Assembly: GCA_900473795.1 (NCBI GenBank)
Contig: UCMT01000030.1
Coordinates: forward strand, 1 to 64,000
Origin: Hyphomicrobiales bacterium
Lineage (GTDB): Bacteria; Pseudomonadota; Alphaproteobacteria; Rhizobiales; Rhizobiaceae
DNA length: 64,000 nt
Direction: 5' to 3'
Under the pieces are notes generated by a model, which made no database searches, was not told the DNA's origin, and was given only the letters and a program-made list of their open reading frames with translations. Positions 32,665 through 42,175 of this stretch are shown here, in pieces. The position numbers were made by a program, and so were the translations under genes. Every line of letters begins with the position of its first letter. Position 1 is the stretch's first letter.

Positions 32665-34887
32665 ATGATGCGCCAATACGAGCTCGTTGAGCGCGTTCAG
32701 AAATACAAGCCCGATGTAAACGAAGCGCTGCTCAACAAGGCCTATGTTTACGCCATGCAGAAGCATGGCCAGCAGAAGCGGGCGAGCGGCGACCCCTATA
32801 TTTCCCACCCGCTCGAAGTCGCTGCGATCCTCACCGAGATGCATCTCGATGAATCGACCATCGCGGTTGCGTTGCTGCACGACACGATCGAGGATACGAC
32901 GGCGACGCGCGCCGAGATCGACGACCTGTTCGGCGAGGATATCGGCGCCCTTGTCGAGGGGCTGACCAAGATCAAGAAGCTCGATCTGGTGACGAAGAAG
33001 GCCAAGCAGGCGGAAAACCTGCGCAAGCTGCTTCTGGCGATTTCCGACGACGTGCGCGTGCTTCTGGTCAAGCTCGCCGACCGGCTGCACAATATGCGCA
33101 CGCTCGACCATATGTCGGCGGAAAAGCGCGCCCGGATTTCCGAAGAGACGATGGATATCTACGCGCCGCTGGCCGGGCGCATGGGTATGCAGGACATGCG
33201 CGAGGAACTCGAGAACCTCTCCTTCCGTCATATCAATCCCGAAGCCTTCGAGACGGTTACCCGCCGCTTGGGCGAGTTGTCGGCGCGCAATGAAGGTCTG
33301 ATCAAGAAGATCGAGGACGAGCTGGGCGAGCTCATTCTGGCACGCGGGCTGGTGGGCGCCGTCGTCAAGGGCCGGCAGAAGAAACCGTATTCGGTCTTCA
33401 AGAAGATGCAGTCGAAGTCGCTCTCCTTCGAGCAGCTGTCCGACGTCTGGGGCTTCCGCATCATCGTCGCCGACATACCTGACTGTTACCGCGCACTCGG
33501 CATCGTCCACACCCGCTGGCGCGTCGTGCCCGGACGGTTCAAGGACTATATCTCGACGCCGAAGCAGAATGACTATCAGTCGATTCATACGACGATCGTC
33601 GGGCCATCCCGCCAGCGCATCGAACTGCAGATCCGCACGCGGCACATGCATGAGATCGCCGAATACGGCATTGCCGCGCATACGCTTTACAAGGACAGTG
33701 TCGAGCCGGCCGGTGATACGAAGCTGTCGCCGAAGTCGAACGCCTATTCCTGGCTGCGCCGGACGATCGAGTCCCTGGCGGAAGGCGACAATCCGGAAGA
33801 GTTCCTCGAACATACCAAGCTCGAACTCTTCCAGGATCAGGTCTTCTGTTTCACCCCGAAGGGGCAGTTGATCGCGCTGCCGCGCGGCGCAACGCCGATC
33901 GACTTCGCCTATGCCGTGCATACCAATATCGGCGACACCTGCGTTGGCGCCAAGATCAACGGCCGGATCATGCCGCTGGTTACACGGCTGACCAACGGTG
34001 ACGAAGTCGAGATCGTCCGCTCCGGCATCCAGGTGCCGCCGCCGGCCTGGGAGGAAATCGTCGTCACCGGCAAGGCGCGGGCTGCCATCCGCCGCGCCAC
34101 CCGTGCCGCCGTGCGCAAGCAATATTCAGGGCTTGGTTACCGCATTCTCGAACGCACCTTCGAGCGGGCGGGCAAGTCGTTTACCCGCGAGGCGATGAAG
34201 CCGGTCCTGCATCGTCTCGGCCACAAGGATATCGAGGATGCGATCGCATCCGTTGGTCGCGGCGAGCTTTCCTCACTCGATGTGCTGCGCGCCGTCTTCC
34301 CCGATCATCAGGACGAGCGCGTTACGGTAAAGCCGCAGGACGAAGGCTGGTTCAACATGCGCAGCGCCGCCGGCATGGTGTTCAAGCTGCCGAACCGGCC
34401 GAAGGACATGTTCGATATGCTGGAGGGGGAGGGGCCGGAAGCGCTGCCCATTCGCGGGCTCTCGGGCAACGCCGAAGTTCATTTCAGCGCCTCGGGTGCC
34501 GTGCCGGGAGACCGCATCGTCGGTATCATGGAAAAGGACAAGGGTATCACGATCTACCCGATCCAGTCGCCCAGCCTGCAGAAGTTCGATGACGAGCCGG
34601 AGCGCTGGATCGATGTGCGCTGGGACCTCGACGAAGCGAACAACACGCGCTTCATGGCGCGGATCGCGATCAACGCGCTGAACGAACCGGGCACGCTTGC
34701 CGAAATCGCCCAGTCGATCGCCACCAGCGACATCAACATCCGCACCCTGTCGATGGGCCAGGTGGCGGCGGATTTCAGCGAGTTCCAGCTCGATCTGGAA
34801 GTCTGGGATCTGCGTCAGCTCAATCACCTGGTCACGCAAATCCGCGAATTGCCCAGCGTTTCCACCGTCAAGCGCGTCTTCGAGTGA
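32665..34887 (+). CDS. rsh: Bifunctional (p)ppGpp synthetase/hydrolase (RelA/SpoT homologue)
   Basis: A 740-residue RSH protein, the stringent-response enzyme. The HD hydrolase domain covers about residues 25-180, with SHPLEVAAILTEM and VALLHDTIEDT giving the metal-binding residues. The synthetase domain covers about 235-345 (RQKKPYSVFKKMQSKSLSFE, then DYISTPKQNDYQSIHTTI). TGS follows at about 385-450 (LPRGATPIDFAYAVHTNIGD) and a C-terminal ACT domain at about 660-740. Both catalytic halves look intact. GGAG lies ten bases before the ATG. Confidence 0.96.
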   Translation: MMRQYELVERVQKYKPDVNEALLNKAYVYAMQKHGQQKRASGDPYISHPLEVAAILTEMHLDESTIAVALLHDTIEDTTATRAEIDDLFGEDIGALVEGLTKIKKLDLVTKKAKQAENLRKLLLAISDDVRVLLVKLADRLHNMRTLDHMSAEKRARISEETMDIYAPLAGRMGMQDMREELENLSFRHINPEAFETVTRRLGELSARNEGLIKKIEDELGELILARGLVGAVVKGRQKKPYSVFKKMQSKSLSFEQLSDVWGFRIIVADIPDCYRALGIVHTRWRVVPGRFKDYISTPKQNDYQSIHTTIVGPSRQRIELQIRTRHMHEIAEYGIAAHTLYKDSVEPAGDTKLSPKSNAYSWLRRTIESLAEGDNPEEFLEHTKLELFQDQVFCFTPKGQLIALPRGATPIDFAYAVHTNIGDTCVGAKINGRIMPLVTRLTNGDEVEIVRSGIQVPPPAWEEIVVTGKARAAIRRATRAAVRKQYSGLGYRILERTFERAGKSFTREAMKPVLHRLGHKDIEDAIASVGRGELSSLDVLRAVFPDHQDERVTVKPQDEGWFNMRSAAGMVFKLPNRPKDMFDMLEGEGPEALPIRGLSGNAEVHFSASGAVPGDRIVGIMEKDKGITIYPIQSPSLQKFDDEPERWIDVRWDLDEANNTRFMARIAINALNEPGTLAEIAQSIATSDINIRTLSMGQVAADFSEFQLDLEVWDLRQLNHLVTQIRELPSVSTVKRVFE

Positions 34888-35003
34888 CGCGCTTTTACGG
34901 TCCTGCCGAACAGGAAAAGTCTCGCCTTTCGCGCTCCTGAATGATCTGTTGTTCTCCGCACTGCTTCGTGGGAACATGCCATTCTTCTTGGACGGAGGGT
35001 GCA

Positions 35004-35591
35004 ATGCGTGCATTGCGGCGAGCACTGGCTTTCGGATTTGTCCTGGGGTTGCCGGCGGATTTTTCGACCGCGGCGGATACCAATCTTCAATTGTTTGGGC
35101 GGGATATCGGCAAGGAAAAGGCCTATGCCTGCTATGCCCGGACCTATACCAAGGCGCATCTCGCCAGCCATCCTGATCAGAACGTCCGCGACATGATGGT
35201 TTTCGTGGATAGCTACGAGGATGAGAGTGGTGCCGGCCGCCAGTATATATTGGGCATGTCGGTGAATTTCCGCCAGCTGAAGAGGCCCTACAGCGCCTAT
35301 GGCGGATGCTCTGCCGGCACGGACGGAAAGCAGGCCCTGCACTGCGGTATCGATTGCGATGGCGGTACCATCGGTGTTCGCATCAAGGACAAGAATTCCA
35401 TTCTTCTCGATATTCCCGATGGCGCGCGGGTCAGTGACGATCAGAGCGAGGAGGAATTGAGCGACCTGCCCGAAGGCGCCAAGTTCGGTTCGGACGACAA
35501 GATTTTCCGCCTCGACCGCACGGCACTTTCCACCTGCCTGCCGCTTGCTTCCGACGAGGAAACCAAGGCCGCTCTCCGGGCGGCGCATTGA
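35004..35591 (+). CDS. Hypothetical secreted protein
   Basis: A 195-residue protein with a signal peptide (residues 1-20, MRALRRALAFGFVLGLPADF, cleavage near STAA). The mature part has five cysteines (YACYAR, GGCSAG, LHCGIDCDG, STCLP) and alternating strand pattern, suggesting a disulfide-rich periplasmic domain. GGAGGG precedes the ATG. The stop is eight bases before the start of a DsrE-like gene, so both are probably one operon. I do not recognise the family. Confidence 0.75.
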   Translation: MRALRRALAFGFVLGLPADFSTAADTNLQLFGRDIGKEKAYACYARTYTKAHLASHPDQNVRDMMVFVDSYEDESGAGRQYILGMSVNFRQLKRPYSAYGGCSAGTDGKQALHCGIDCDGGTIGVRIKDKNSILLDIPDGARVSDDQSEEELSDLPEGAKFGSDDKIFRLDRTALSTCLPLASDEETKAALRAAH

Positions 35592-35599
35592 GGGGCGCC

Positions 35600-36058
35600 A
35601 TGTCGATCAAACGCCGGACTGTCTTCACGCGCGCCCTGACCGCGCCGCTTGCCGCGCTCTTTGCCGGACGCGTCGCGTCCGCTGCGACGGCTTCGCCCGA
35701 TGCCGGGAGGCAAAAGGTCGTCTATCACCTTGCCGATACGGAGAAGGTGATGTTTGTGCTTGGCAATATCCGCAACCATATAGATGGCATGGGCGGCCCC
35801 CAGGCGGTGGATATCGTCCTGGTGGTGCACGGCCCGGCACTGGCTCTTTTTCGCAAGCTCAGAGCCAATCCCAAAACGGTCGCGCAGGTGGCCAAGGTAA
35901 GCGGGGACGGTGTTCGCATGGCCGCCTGCGGCAATACGATGACGGCGCAAAAGCTTGAGATCGCCGATCTGCTGCCCGGTTTTGTCCGCGCCGACGAGGG
36001 CGGCGTCGTTCGCATCGCGAAGCTTCAGACCGAAGGCTATGTCTACATTCGGCCGTGA
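35600..36058 (+). CDS. DsrE-like protein with a twin-arginine-type signal
   Basis: A 152-residue protein. The N-terminus (KRRTVFTRALTAPLAALFAG) resembles a Tat signal, followed by a DsrE/YchN-like alpha-beta fold: KVMFVLGNIRNHIDGMGG (about residues 50-67), VDIVLVVHGPALALF (about 70-84), VRMAACGNTMTAQKL (about 106-120) with a single conserved-position Cys, and a final strand. Exported DsrE proteins are of unclear role, possibly sulfur or redox related. GAGGGG precedes the ATG. Co-transcribed with the preceding secreted protein. Confidence 0.78.
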   Translation: MSIKRRTVFTRALTAPLAALFAGRVASAATASPDAGRQKVVYHLADTEKVMFVLGNIRNHIDGMGGPQAVDIVLVVHGPALALFRKLRANPKTVAQVAKVSGDGVRMAACGNTMTAQKLEIADLLPGFVRADEGGVVRIAKLQTEGYVYIRP

Positions 36059-36231
36059 TCGGCGGCAGGTCAGCATAGTCGGACGGCAATTGCCTCGGAA
36101 ATGTGCAATTTTAGGGCGGAGCGGCGCGTGTCATGCATCCATTGCATGGCTGCCGCCTCTTTGTAGCTCTGGTGAATAAGCTCTTCCTCACCTATCTTCA
36201 GCGTCGGGAGGTAAACAAAAAGAGGTTTACC

Positions 36232-36384
36232 ATGTTTAAGCAACTGAAGAAAATCACCGGCGCCCTGCGCGTACCGTCCGTCGAAGAACGCGAAATGAAC
36301 TATCTCAATGGTTCGCTCGACCGGATCGATCTGGAATACCGTCAGCGTCAGGTTGACCGCGGCCTGTTCCGCAACTCCTTCTAA
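36232..36384 (+). CDS. DUF3563-family microprotein
   Basis: A 50-residue protein, MFKQLKKITGALRVPSVEER followed by EMNYLNGSLDRIDLEYRQRQ, the DUF3563 pattern common in Rhizobiales and other proteobacteria. AGAGG precedes the ATG. No signal or membrane segment. It stands alone between two genes with its own downstream hairpin. Function unknown. Confidence 0.85.
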   Translation: MFKQLKKITGALRVPSVEEREMNYLNGSLDRIDLEYRQRQVDRGLFRNSF

Positions 36385-36397
36385 GTCATGCTGCCGT

Positions 36398-36425
36398 CCG
36401 GCTGCCTGCGTCTGCAGGCTGCCGG
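36398..36425 (+). terminator. Hairpin after the DUF3563 gene
   Basis: CCGGCTGCCTGC pairs with GCAGGCTGCCGG except for a central T-T mismatch, around a GTCT loop. No T run, so terminator strength is uncertain. Confidence 0.5.
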
Positions 36426-36590
36426 GACATATGCAATAAACGCATGTCAGACCGGGTTCCTGCGCATGAGGTGCAGGCGCCACGAAGCGCCGGGCGCCCG
36501 CTGCGGCAAATTGCGCTTGGCCGTGCCGGAAGGGTGATTTTCCCTTACCCGCCATTGAACAGCCACACCCGCATCGTCTATCAGGACAGC

Positions 36591-37169
36591 ATGTTGTTCA
36601 GACGCAAGAAGCCCGCAACCTTGTCGGGAAAGCTCCGTGAGTTTCTGTGGCCGCGAAAGGGCTTTTCCCGCGGCGTGCGGTATTTGTCGATGCGCGTCCT
36701 GCGGCTATCGTCCTCTCCGCATTCCATCGCCGTCGGCGTTGCCGCCGGGGCTGCGTCTTCGGCAACGCCGTTTATCGGCTTTCACATCCTCATCGCTCTT
36801 GCTGTTGCCTATCTCTTGTCGGGCAATCTGATCGCGGCCGGTATAGCGACCGCGCTTGCCAATCCGCTGACCATCCCGGTCATTCTCGTCGCGACCTACG
36901 AGGTCGGCGTGGTGATGCTTGGTACCGGCGGCAGTGGTGCGCTGACCGGGGAAGAGATTGTCCATAGGCTGAGCCATCTCGAACTGGCGCATTTATGGGA
37001 GCCTTTGCTCAAGCCGATGTTGATCGGCTCCGTGCCGATTGCAGCCGCAAGTGCTGCTGTTTTCTATGTCCTGGCCTTCTATGCCGCCAAACTCTTCCAG
37101 TCCCGCCGCCAGGTCCGGCGGTCCGGCAAGGCGCAGCATCGCACGGCAGGATCGGCGAGTGGTCTTTGA
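36591..37169 (+). CDS. DUF2062-family membrane protein
   Basis: A 192-residue inner-membrane protein. PHSIAVGVAAGAASSATPFIG (about residues 48-68, given in part) matches the DUF2062 signature, with hydrophobic helices at about 65-82, 86-110 and 150-172 and a basic C-terminal tail. The ATG at 36591 (MLFRRKKPATLSGK) follows AGGA. It lies upstream of acpS, as in many rhizobia. Function unknown; a membrane or envelope role is likely. Confidence 0.85.
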   Translation: MLFRRKKPATLSGKLREFLWPRKGFSRGVRYLSMRVLRLSSSPHSIAVGVAAGAASSATPFIGFHILIALAVAYLLSGNLIAAGIATALANPLTIPVILVATYEVGVVMLGTGGSGALTGEEIVHRLSHLELAHLWEPLLKPMLIGSVPIAAASAAVFYVLAFYAAKLFQSRRQVRRSGKAQHRTAGSASGL

Positions 37170-37259
37170 TTCTCACAAATTTTTAACTTGGCAGGCGGCT
37201 GTCCGTTTGCTCTTGTCCAGCGAGGCTCGCCTCAACTCTGATAGGGTGTTTTCGTTTCG

Positions 37260-37679
37260 ATGATTATCGGCATCGGCAGTGACCTGATTGATATCAGGCG
37301 TATCGAAAGCTCGCTCGAGCGTTTCGGCGAGCGGTTCAGCCAGCGCTGTTTCACCGAAATAGAAATCCGGAAATCCGAAGGTCGGAAGAACCGCGCCGAA
37401 TCCTATGCCAAGCGGTTCGCGGCGAAGGAGGCCTGTTCCAAGGCGCTCGGAACGGGCATGGCGCAGGGCGTGTTCTGGAAGGACATGGGTGTCGTCAATC
37501 TGCCGGGTGGCAAGCCGACGATGCAGCTGACCGGCGGTGCTGCCGAAAGGCTCGCGGCAATGCTGCCGGCCGGCCACCGCGGCGTCATCCACCTCACCAT
37601 CACCGATGACTTTCCCCTGGCGCAGGCCTTCGTGATAATCGAAGCTCTGCCCGTTGCCCCGGATAAAGGAAGCGTTTAG
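37260..37679 (+). CDS. acpS: Holo-[acyl-carrier-protein] synthase
   Basis: A 139-residue 4'-phosphopantetheinyl transferase that activates ACP with coenzyme A. The two signature regions are present: [16 protein letters not shown] (residues 1-16, with the Mg-binding Asp) and [18 protein letters not shown] (about 49-66, with the Glu). The C-terminal [13 protein letters not shown] fits. First gene of acpS-lepB-rnc-era. Confidence 0.95.
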   Translation: MIIGIGSDLIDIRRIESSLERFGERFSQRCFTEIEIRKSEGRKNRAESYAKRFAAKEACSKALGTGMAQGVFWKDMGVVNLPGGKPTMQLTGGAAERLAAMLPAGHRGVIHLTITDDFPLAQAFVIIEALPVAPDKGSV

Positions 37680-37828
37680 AGCATGTCCGCATGAAGCGGA
37701 CCGAGAATGGGCGTGCGCAATATCTGTCGAGCAACCTGCGTCAAATCCCGTTCGCATATAGACCGCAAGCAATATCTTCGTTCGACACGCAAATGGTGCG
37801 AGCAATGATCAGATCAAGGAACGACGGC

Positions 37829-38572
37829 GTGGCAGAGAAAATAGAAAAGAAGCAGAGTGGCCTTTGGGAAAACGTCAAGGTCATTATCCAGGCGCTTCTC
37901 TTGGCTGTGGTGATCCGCACCGTCTTCTTCCAGCCCTTTACCATTCCCTCCGGTTCGATGATGCCGACGCTCCTTGTCGGCGATTACATCTTCGTCAACA
38001 AGTTCGCCTATGGCTACTCCAAATATTCCCTGCCGTTCGCGCCGGACCTGTTCAGCGGCCGTATCTTTGCAAGCGAGCCGAAGCGCGGCGACGTCGTCGT
38101 CTTCCGCTTCCCGCCGAATCCGGACATCGACTATATCAAGCGCCTGATCGGCCTGCCCGGTGACAGGATTCAGGTTCGCGACAGCATTCTCTACGTCAAC
38201 GACAAGCCCGTTCCGCGCGTACCGGACGGCGCCTTCCGAGCCGACGACCAATACGACACGGGCGCTGAAGTTCCGGTCTATCGCGAGACGCTGGACAACG
38301 GCGTGAACTTCGACACGCTCGACCAGTTTCCGGATTCCCGCGGCGACAACACCCGCGAGTTCATCGTCCCCGAAGGCCATTATTTCATGATGGGCGACAA
38401 TCGCGACAACTCGGCCGACAGCCGTTTCGACGTCGGTTTCGTGCCCGCCCAGAACCTGGTCGGCCGCGCCAGCATGATCTTCTTCTCGCTCGGCCACGAC
38501 ACCTCGTTCCGTGAAGTGTGGAAGTGGCCGACGAACCTCCGCTATGACCGCCTTTTCAAGGCCGTCGAATGA
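37829..38572 (+). CDS. lepB: Signal peptidase I
   Basis: A 247-residue membrane serine protease that removes Sec signal peptides. One N-terminal transmembrane helix (VIIQALLLAVVIRTVFF, residues 18-34) is followed by the catalytic SGSMMPTLLVGD with Ser43, general-base Lys104 in IDYIKRLIGLPGD, and the box E motif MGDNRDNSADSR. The GTG at 37829 is preferred (AAGGA upstream, matching family N-termini); an ATG eight codons earlier (37805) is possible. The stop overlaps the rnc ATG by four bases. Confidence 0.95.
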   Translation: MAEKIEKKQSGLWENVKVIIQALLLAVVIRTVFFQPFTIPSGSMMPTLLVGDYIFVNKFAYGYSKYSLPFAPDLFSGRIFASEPKRGDVVVFRFPPNPDIDYIKRLIGLPGDRIQVRDSILYVNDKPVPRVPDGAFRADDQYDTGAEVPVYRETLDNGVNFDTLDQFPDSRGDNTREFIVPEGHYFMMGDNRDNSADSRFDVGFVPAQNLVGRASMIFFSLGHDTSFREVWKWPTNLRYDRLFKAVE

Positions 38573-39285
38573 GCAAGGGCCGTCCGCTGAACACGGAGGA
38601 CCGGGAGCGCCTTGAAGCTGCGATCGGCTACAGCTTCGTTCAGAAGGAACGGCTCGACCGGGCGCTGACTCATGCCAGCGCCCGCAATGCCAAAGGCTCG
38701 AACTACGAGCGGCTGGAATTCCTCGGCGACCGTGTGCTCGGGCTCTGTGTCGCCGAGTTGTTGTTCGAGACATTCAAGGAGGCGAGCGAAGGCGAGCTTT
38801 CCGTTCGTCTGAACCAGTTGGTCAGCGCCGAAAGCTGCGCGCTCATTGCCGATGCGCTGTCGCTGCATCTCTTCATCCGCACCGGTGCTGACGTCAAGAA
38901 GCTCACCGGAAAACACATGCTGAATGTGCGGGCCGATGTGGTAGAGTCGCTGATCGCGGCGATCTATCTCGATGGCGGCCTGGAAGCGGCGCGCGGGTTC
39001 ATCCAGCGCCACTGGTCGGCGCGGGCAAGCCGGGTCGATGGCGCGCGCCGCGATGCCAAGACCGAACTGCAGGAATGGGCGCATGCCAAGTTCGGCGTGA
39101 CGCCGAGCTACCGCATCGACGACCGGTCCGGACCGGATCACGATCCGCGTTTCACGGTGACGGTGGAGATACCAGGCATTGCGCCGGCAACCGGCATCGA
39201 CCGCTCCAAGCGTGCCGCCGAACAGGTGGCCGCCACGAAGGTCCTGGAGCGGGAAGGCGTCTGGAAGACAGCGACGACGGCCTGA
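38569..39285 (+). CDS. rnc: Ribonuclease III
   Basis: A 238-residue dsRNA endonuclease for rRNA and mRNA processing. The catalytic signature ERLEFLGDRVLGL lies at about residues 44-56, and VRADVVESLIAAIYLDGG carries the second acidic cluster (about 122-139). A C-terminal double-stranded RNA-binding domain (about 162-232: KTELQEWAHAKFGVTPSYRI) is complete. ATGA overlap with lepB shows translational coupling. Confidence 0.97.
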   Translation: MSKGRPLNTEDRERLEAAIGYSFVQKERLDRALTHASARNAKGSNYERLEFLGDRVLGLCVAELLFETFKEASEGELSVRLNQLVSAESCALIADALSLHLFIRTGADVKKLTGKHMLNVRADVVESLIAAIYLDGGLEAARGFIQRHWSARASRVDGARRDAKTELQEWAHAKFGVTPSYRIDDRSGPDHDPRFTVTVEIPGIAPATGIDRSKRAAEQVAATKVLEREGVWKTATTA

Positions 39286-39392
39286 TCTGTCCGGAGGCAA
39301 AATCCTCCTGAAAGATCAGGCAATCCTTTGATAGACATGCGATCCTGTGCGCCGTTGCGGCGCCCGGCGCACAATCGGAAATTACGGACACG

Positions 39393-40325
39393 ATGAGCGA
39401 AGACACTGTAGAGACCGCCGCACCCGAAGGCGCTGCCACCCGTTCCGGCTTCGTGGCGCTGATCGGCGCCACCAATGCCGGCAAATCCACGCTGGTCAAC
39501 CGCCTGGTTGGCGCCAAAGTGTCGATCGTCAGTCACAAGGTGCAGACGACCCGCGCCATCGTTCGTGGCATCGCCATCCACAAACAGGCGCAGATCGTCT
39601 TCATGGACACGCCCGGCATCTTCAAGCCGCGCCGCCGTCTCGACCGCGCCATGGTGACGACTGCCTGGGGCGGCGCCAAGGATGCCGACGCCATCATGAT
39701 GCTGATCGACAGCGAGCGCGGGCTGAAAGGCGACGCCGAGACGATTCTCGAAGGGTTGAAGGAAGTCGAACAGCCGAAGATGCTGGTCCTCAACAAGATC
39801 GACCAGGTTTCGCGCGAGGACCTGCTGAAGCTCGCAACCGCGGCCAACGAATATGTCGACTTCGAACGCACTTTCATGATTTCGGCGCTCAACGGCTCCG
39901 GTTGCGACGATGTGCTCGACTATCTCGCCATGAAGCTGCCAGAAGGTCCCTGGTACTATCCGGAGGACCAGATTTCCGATCTGCCGATGCGCCAGCTCGC
40001 CGCGGAGATCACCCGCGAAAAGCTCTTCTTGAGGCTGCATCAGGAACTTCCCTATTCCTCGCATGTCGAAACGGAAAAATGGGAAGAGCGCAAGGACGGC
40101 TCGGTGCGCATCGAGCAGGTGATCTATGTCGAGCGTGACAGCCAGAAGAAGATCGCGCTCGGCAAGAACGGCGAGGCGATCAAGGCGATCTCCATGGCCT
40201 CGCGCAAGGAACTCTCCGAAATCCTCGAACAGCCGGTTCACCTGTTCCTGTTCGTCAAGGTGCGCGAAAACTGGGGCGACGACCCCGAGCGCTTCCGCGA
40301 AATGGGGCTGGAATTCCCCAAGTAG
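39393..40325 (+). CDS. era: GTPase Era
   Basis: A 310-residue ribosome-assembly GTPase. The G1 loop is GATNAGKSTLVN (about residues 27-38), G3 is DTPGIF, and G4 is NKIDQ (about 132-136). The C-terminal KH domain contains RIEQVIYVERDSQKKIALGK and GEAIKAISMASRKEL. Length fits the family. Last gene of the acpS-lepB-rnc-era set; the usual recO does not follow, as the opposing ars genes begin after a terminator. Confidence 0.97.
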   Translation: MSEDTVETAAPEGAATRSGFVALIGATNAGKSTLVNRLVGAKVSIVSHKVQTTRAIVRGIAIHKQAQIVFMDTPGIFKPRRRLDRAMVTTAWGGAKDADAIMMLIDSERGLKGDAETILEGLKEVEQPKMLVLNKIDQVSREDLLKLATAANEYVDFERTFMISALNGSGCDDVLDYLAMKLPEGPWYYPEDQISDLPMRQLAAEITREKLFLRLHQELPYSSHVETEKWEERKDGSVRIEQVIYVERDSQKKIALGKNGEAIKAISMASRKELSEILEQPVHLFLFVKVRENWGDDPERFREMGLEFPK

Positions 40326-40328
40326 AAG

Positions 40329-40355
40329 AAAGGCGCTGGAAACGGCGCCTTTTCC
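40329..40355. terminator. Terminator between era and the ars operon
   Basis: AAAGGCGC/GCGCCTTT stem, 8-nt loop and a short T run on the plus strand; the A-rich left flank allows function in the other direction too. Confidence 0.75.
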
Positions 40356-40360
40356 TTGGT

Positions 40361-41068
40361 CTATATTCTCCTCAACCCGACGCGTTGCTCCAGTTTCTCA
40401 GCCTCTTCCTTGCGCTCGCTGTAGCGGTCGGTGAGATAGCCCGAGATGTCGCGCGTCAGCAGCGTCAGTTTCATCAGTTCCTCCATCACATCAACGACGC
40501 GGTCATAGTAGGAGGATGGTTTCATCCGGCCGTTGGCGTCGAATTCCTGAAAGGCCTTGGCGACGGAGGACTGGTTGGGAATGGTGATCATCCGCATCCA
40601 GCGTCCGAGAATGCGCATCTGGTTGACAGCGTTGAAGCTTTGCGAACCGCCCGAGACCTGCATGACGGCAAGCGTGCGCCCCTGCGTCGGGCGGATCGAC
40701 CCGACCGAAAGCGGAATCCAGTCGATCTGGACCTTCATGATGCCGCTCATGGCACCGTGCCGCTCCGGGCTTACCCAGACTTGGCCCTCCGACCATTGCG
40801 AGAGATCCCTGAGTTCCTGCACCTTCGGATGGCTGATCGGAGCTGCATCGGGCAGGGGCAGGCCTTCCGGATTGAAGAAACGAACCTCAGCGCCGAAATG
40901 CTCGAGCAGGCGCCCGGCTTCCTCGGCCAGCAGGCGGCTGTAGGATACGGTCCGAAGCGAGCCATAGAGAATGAGAATGCGCGGTGGATGGGTCGAGAAC
41001 GGCCTGCGCAGCGCCTCGCGGTCAGGCAAGCGCAGGTGCTGTTCATGGGCTGCCGGCAGATCAGACAA
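40361..41068 (-). CDS. arsH: Arsenical-resistance flavoprotein ArsH
   Basis: A 235-residue NADPH-dependent FMN reductase of the arsenic operon; ArsH oxidises trivalent organoarsenicals. The flavin motif [20 protein letters not shown] (about residues 30-49), [14 protein letters not shown] and [20 protein letters not shown] are diagnostic. The TTG at 41068 is preferred: it reads M-S-D-L-P as in relatives, has GAGGGC eight bases upstream and overlaps the arsC stop. An ATG six codons earlier (41086) is the alternative. Last gene of the operon. Confidence 0.92.
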   Translation of the reverse strand: MSDLPAAHEQHLRLPDREALRRPFSTHPPRILILYGSLRTVSYSRLLAEEAGRLLEHFGAEVRFFNPEGLPLPDAAPISHPKVQELRDLSQWSEGQVWVSPERHGAMSGIMKVQIDWIPLSVGSIRPTQGRTLAVMQVSGGSQSFNAVNQMRILGRWMRMITIPNQSSVAKAFQEFDANGRMKPSSYYDRVVDVMEELMKLTLLTRDISGYLTDRYSERKEEAEKLEQRVGLRRI

Positions 41069-41483
41069 GGCGCTTGCCCTCGGCATCGAGCACCTGCTCG
41101 CCATCCTCCTTGGCGAAGGGGCCCTTGTGCGTCTCCGGCAGGATCTCGAGAACGACCTCGGACGGCCGGCAGAGCCGTGTGCCCATCCCCGTGATGACGA
41201 AGGGTCGGTTGATCAGGATCGGATGCGTCAGCATCGCATCCAGAAGCGCGTCGTCGCTCAGCGCCGGATCGGCAAGCCCGAGCTCGTCGAACGGCGTGCC
41301 CTTTTCGCGAATTGCCTCGCGCGCACTGAGCCCGGCATCGGCGATCATCGCTTTCAACACGTCCCGGCTTGGCGGGGTGTGGAGATATTCGATCACGGTC
41401 GGTTCGATGCCGGCATTGCGGATCATTGCCAAGGTGTTGCGGGAGGTGCCGCAATCGGGGTTGTGATAGATGGTGACGGTCAT
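41061..41483 (-). CDS. arsC: Arsenate reductase, glutaredoxin-dependent type
   Basis: A 140-residue ArsC of the R773/Spx-like family. N-terminus [20 protein letters not shown] with catalytic Cys11, [12 protein letters not shown] and [20 protein letters not shown] with the substrate-binding arginines. It reduces arsenate to arsenite with glutaredoxin/glutathione. It starts four bases inside the aqpS gene end and overlaps arsH. The operon also carries an unrelated second arsenate reductase. Confidence 0.93.
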   Translation of the reverse strand: MTVTIYHNPDCGTSRNTLAMIRNAGIEPTVIEYLHTPPSRDVLKAMIADAGLSAREAIREKGTPFDELGLADPALSDDALLDAMLTHPILINRPFVITGMGTRLCRPSEVVLEILPETHKGPFAKEDGEQVLDAEGKRLV

Positions 41484-42175
41484 CTCGAGGCCTCGGATGC
41501 AAGGGTTTCGGAGGAGGGGGAACGCAGCAGCCAGCTCATCAGGGCCAACGCAAGAACTGCGCCCAGAATTTCGGCGATGATGAAGCCCGGGAGGTCGAAC
41601 GGCCGGATCCCGGAGAAGGTATTGGTCAGCGACCGCGCCATCGCCACGGCGGGATTGGCGAAGGAGGTGGACGCGGTGAACCAGTAGGCAGCGGTTATGT
41701 AGAGCCCTACCAGCCACGGCACGCTTTTCGGGTCAGGGCGGATGCCGCCGAGGATCACGGCGACAAGGCCGAACGTGGCCACTCCCTCGGAAAGCCATTG
41801 TGCGGCTCCGGTTCGCACCTTCAGCGAAGCTTCGACCGGAGCCAGATCGAACATCAGATGCGCCACGACCGTTCCGAGGATGCCGCCCAGGCACTGTGCC
41901 ACGATGTACAGTATCAGCTCGCGCCCCGGCAATTGGCGCTTCAGCGCGAACACCAGTGAGACGGCCGGATTGAAATGCGCACCGGAGATCGGCCCGAGGA
42001 TGGTGATCAGCGCGACCAGGATGGTGCCGGTCGCGAGCGTGTTGCCAAGCAGGGACAGCGCGGCATCGTCCGTGAGCGTGTCGGCCATGATGCCGGAACC
42101 GACCACGGTCGCAACCAGCAGGCAGGTCCCAAGCGCTTCGGCGAAGAGGCGGCGTCGCAAGTCGAATTCTGACAT
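41480..42175 (-). CDS. aqpS: Aquaglyceroporin (AqpS-like)
   Basis: A 231-residue MIP-family channel. Both pore motifs are present: NPA in AHFNPAVSLVFALK (about residues 67-80) and NPA in SFANPAVAMARSLT (about 176-189). Six membrane helices. In Sinorhizobium meliloti AqpS lets arsenite leave the cell after reduction by ArsC and replaces ArsB/Acr3 pumps; the gene order here fits that role. The ATG at 42175 overlaps the preceding stop (TGATG). Confidence 0.93.
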   Translation of the reverse strand: MSEFDLRRRLFAEALGTCLLVATVVGSGIMADTLTDDAALSLLGNTLATGTILVALITILGPISGAHFNPAVSLVFALKRQLPGRELILYIVAQCLGGILGTVVAHLMFDLAPVEASLKVRTGAAQWLSEGVATFGLVAVILGGIRPDPKSVPWLVGLYITAAYWFTASTSFANPAVAMARSLTNTFSGIRPFDLPGFIIAEILGAVLALALMSWLLRSPSSETLASEASR

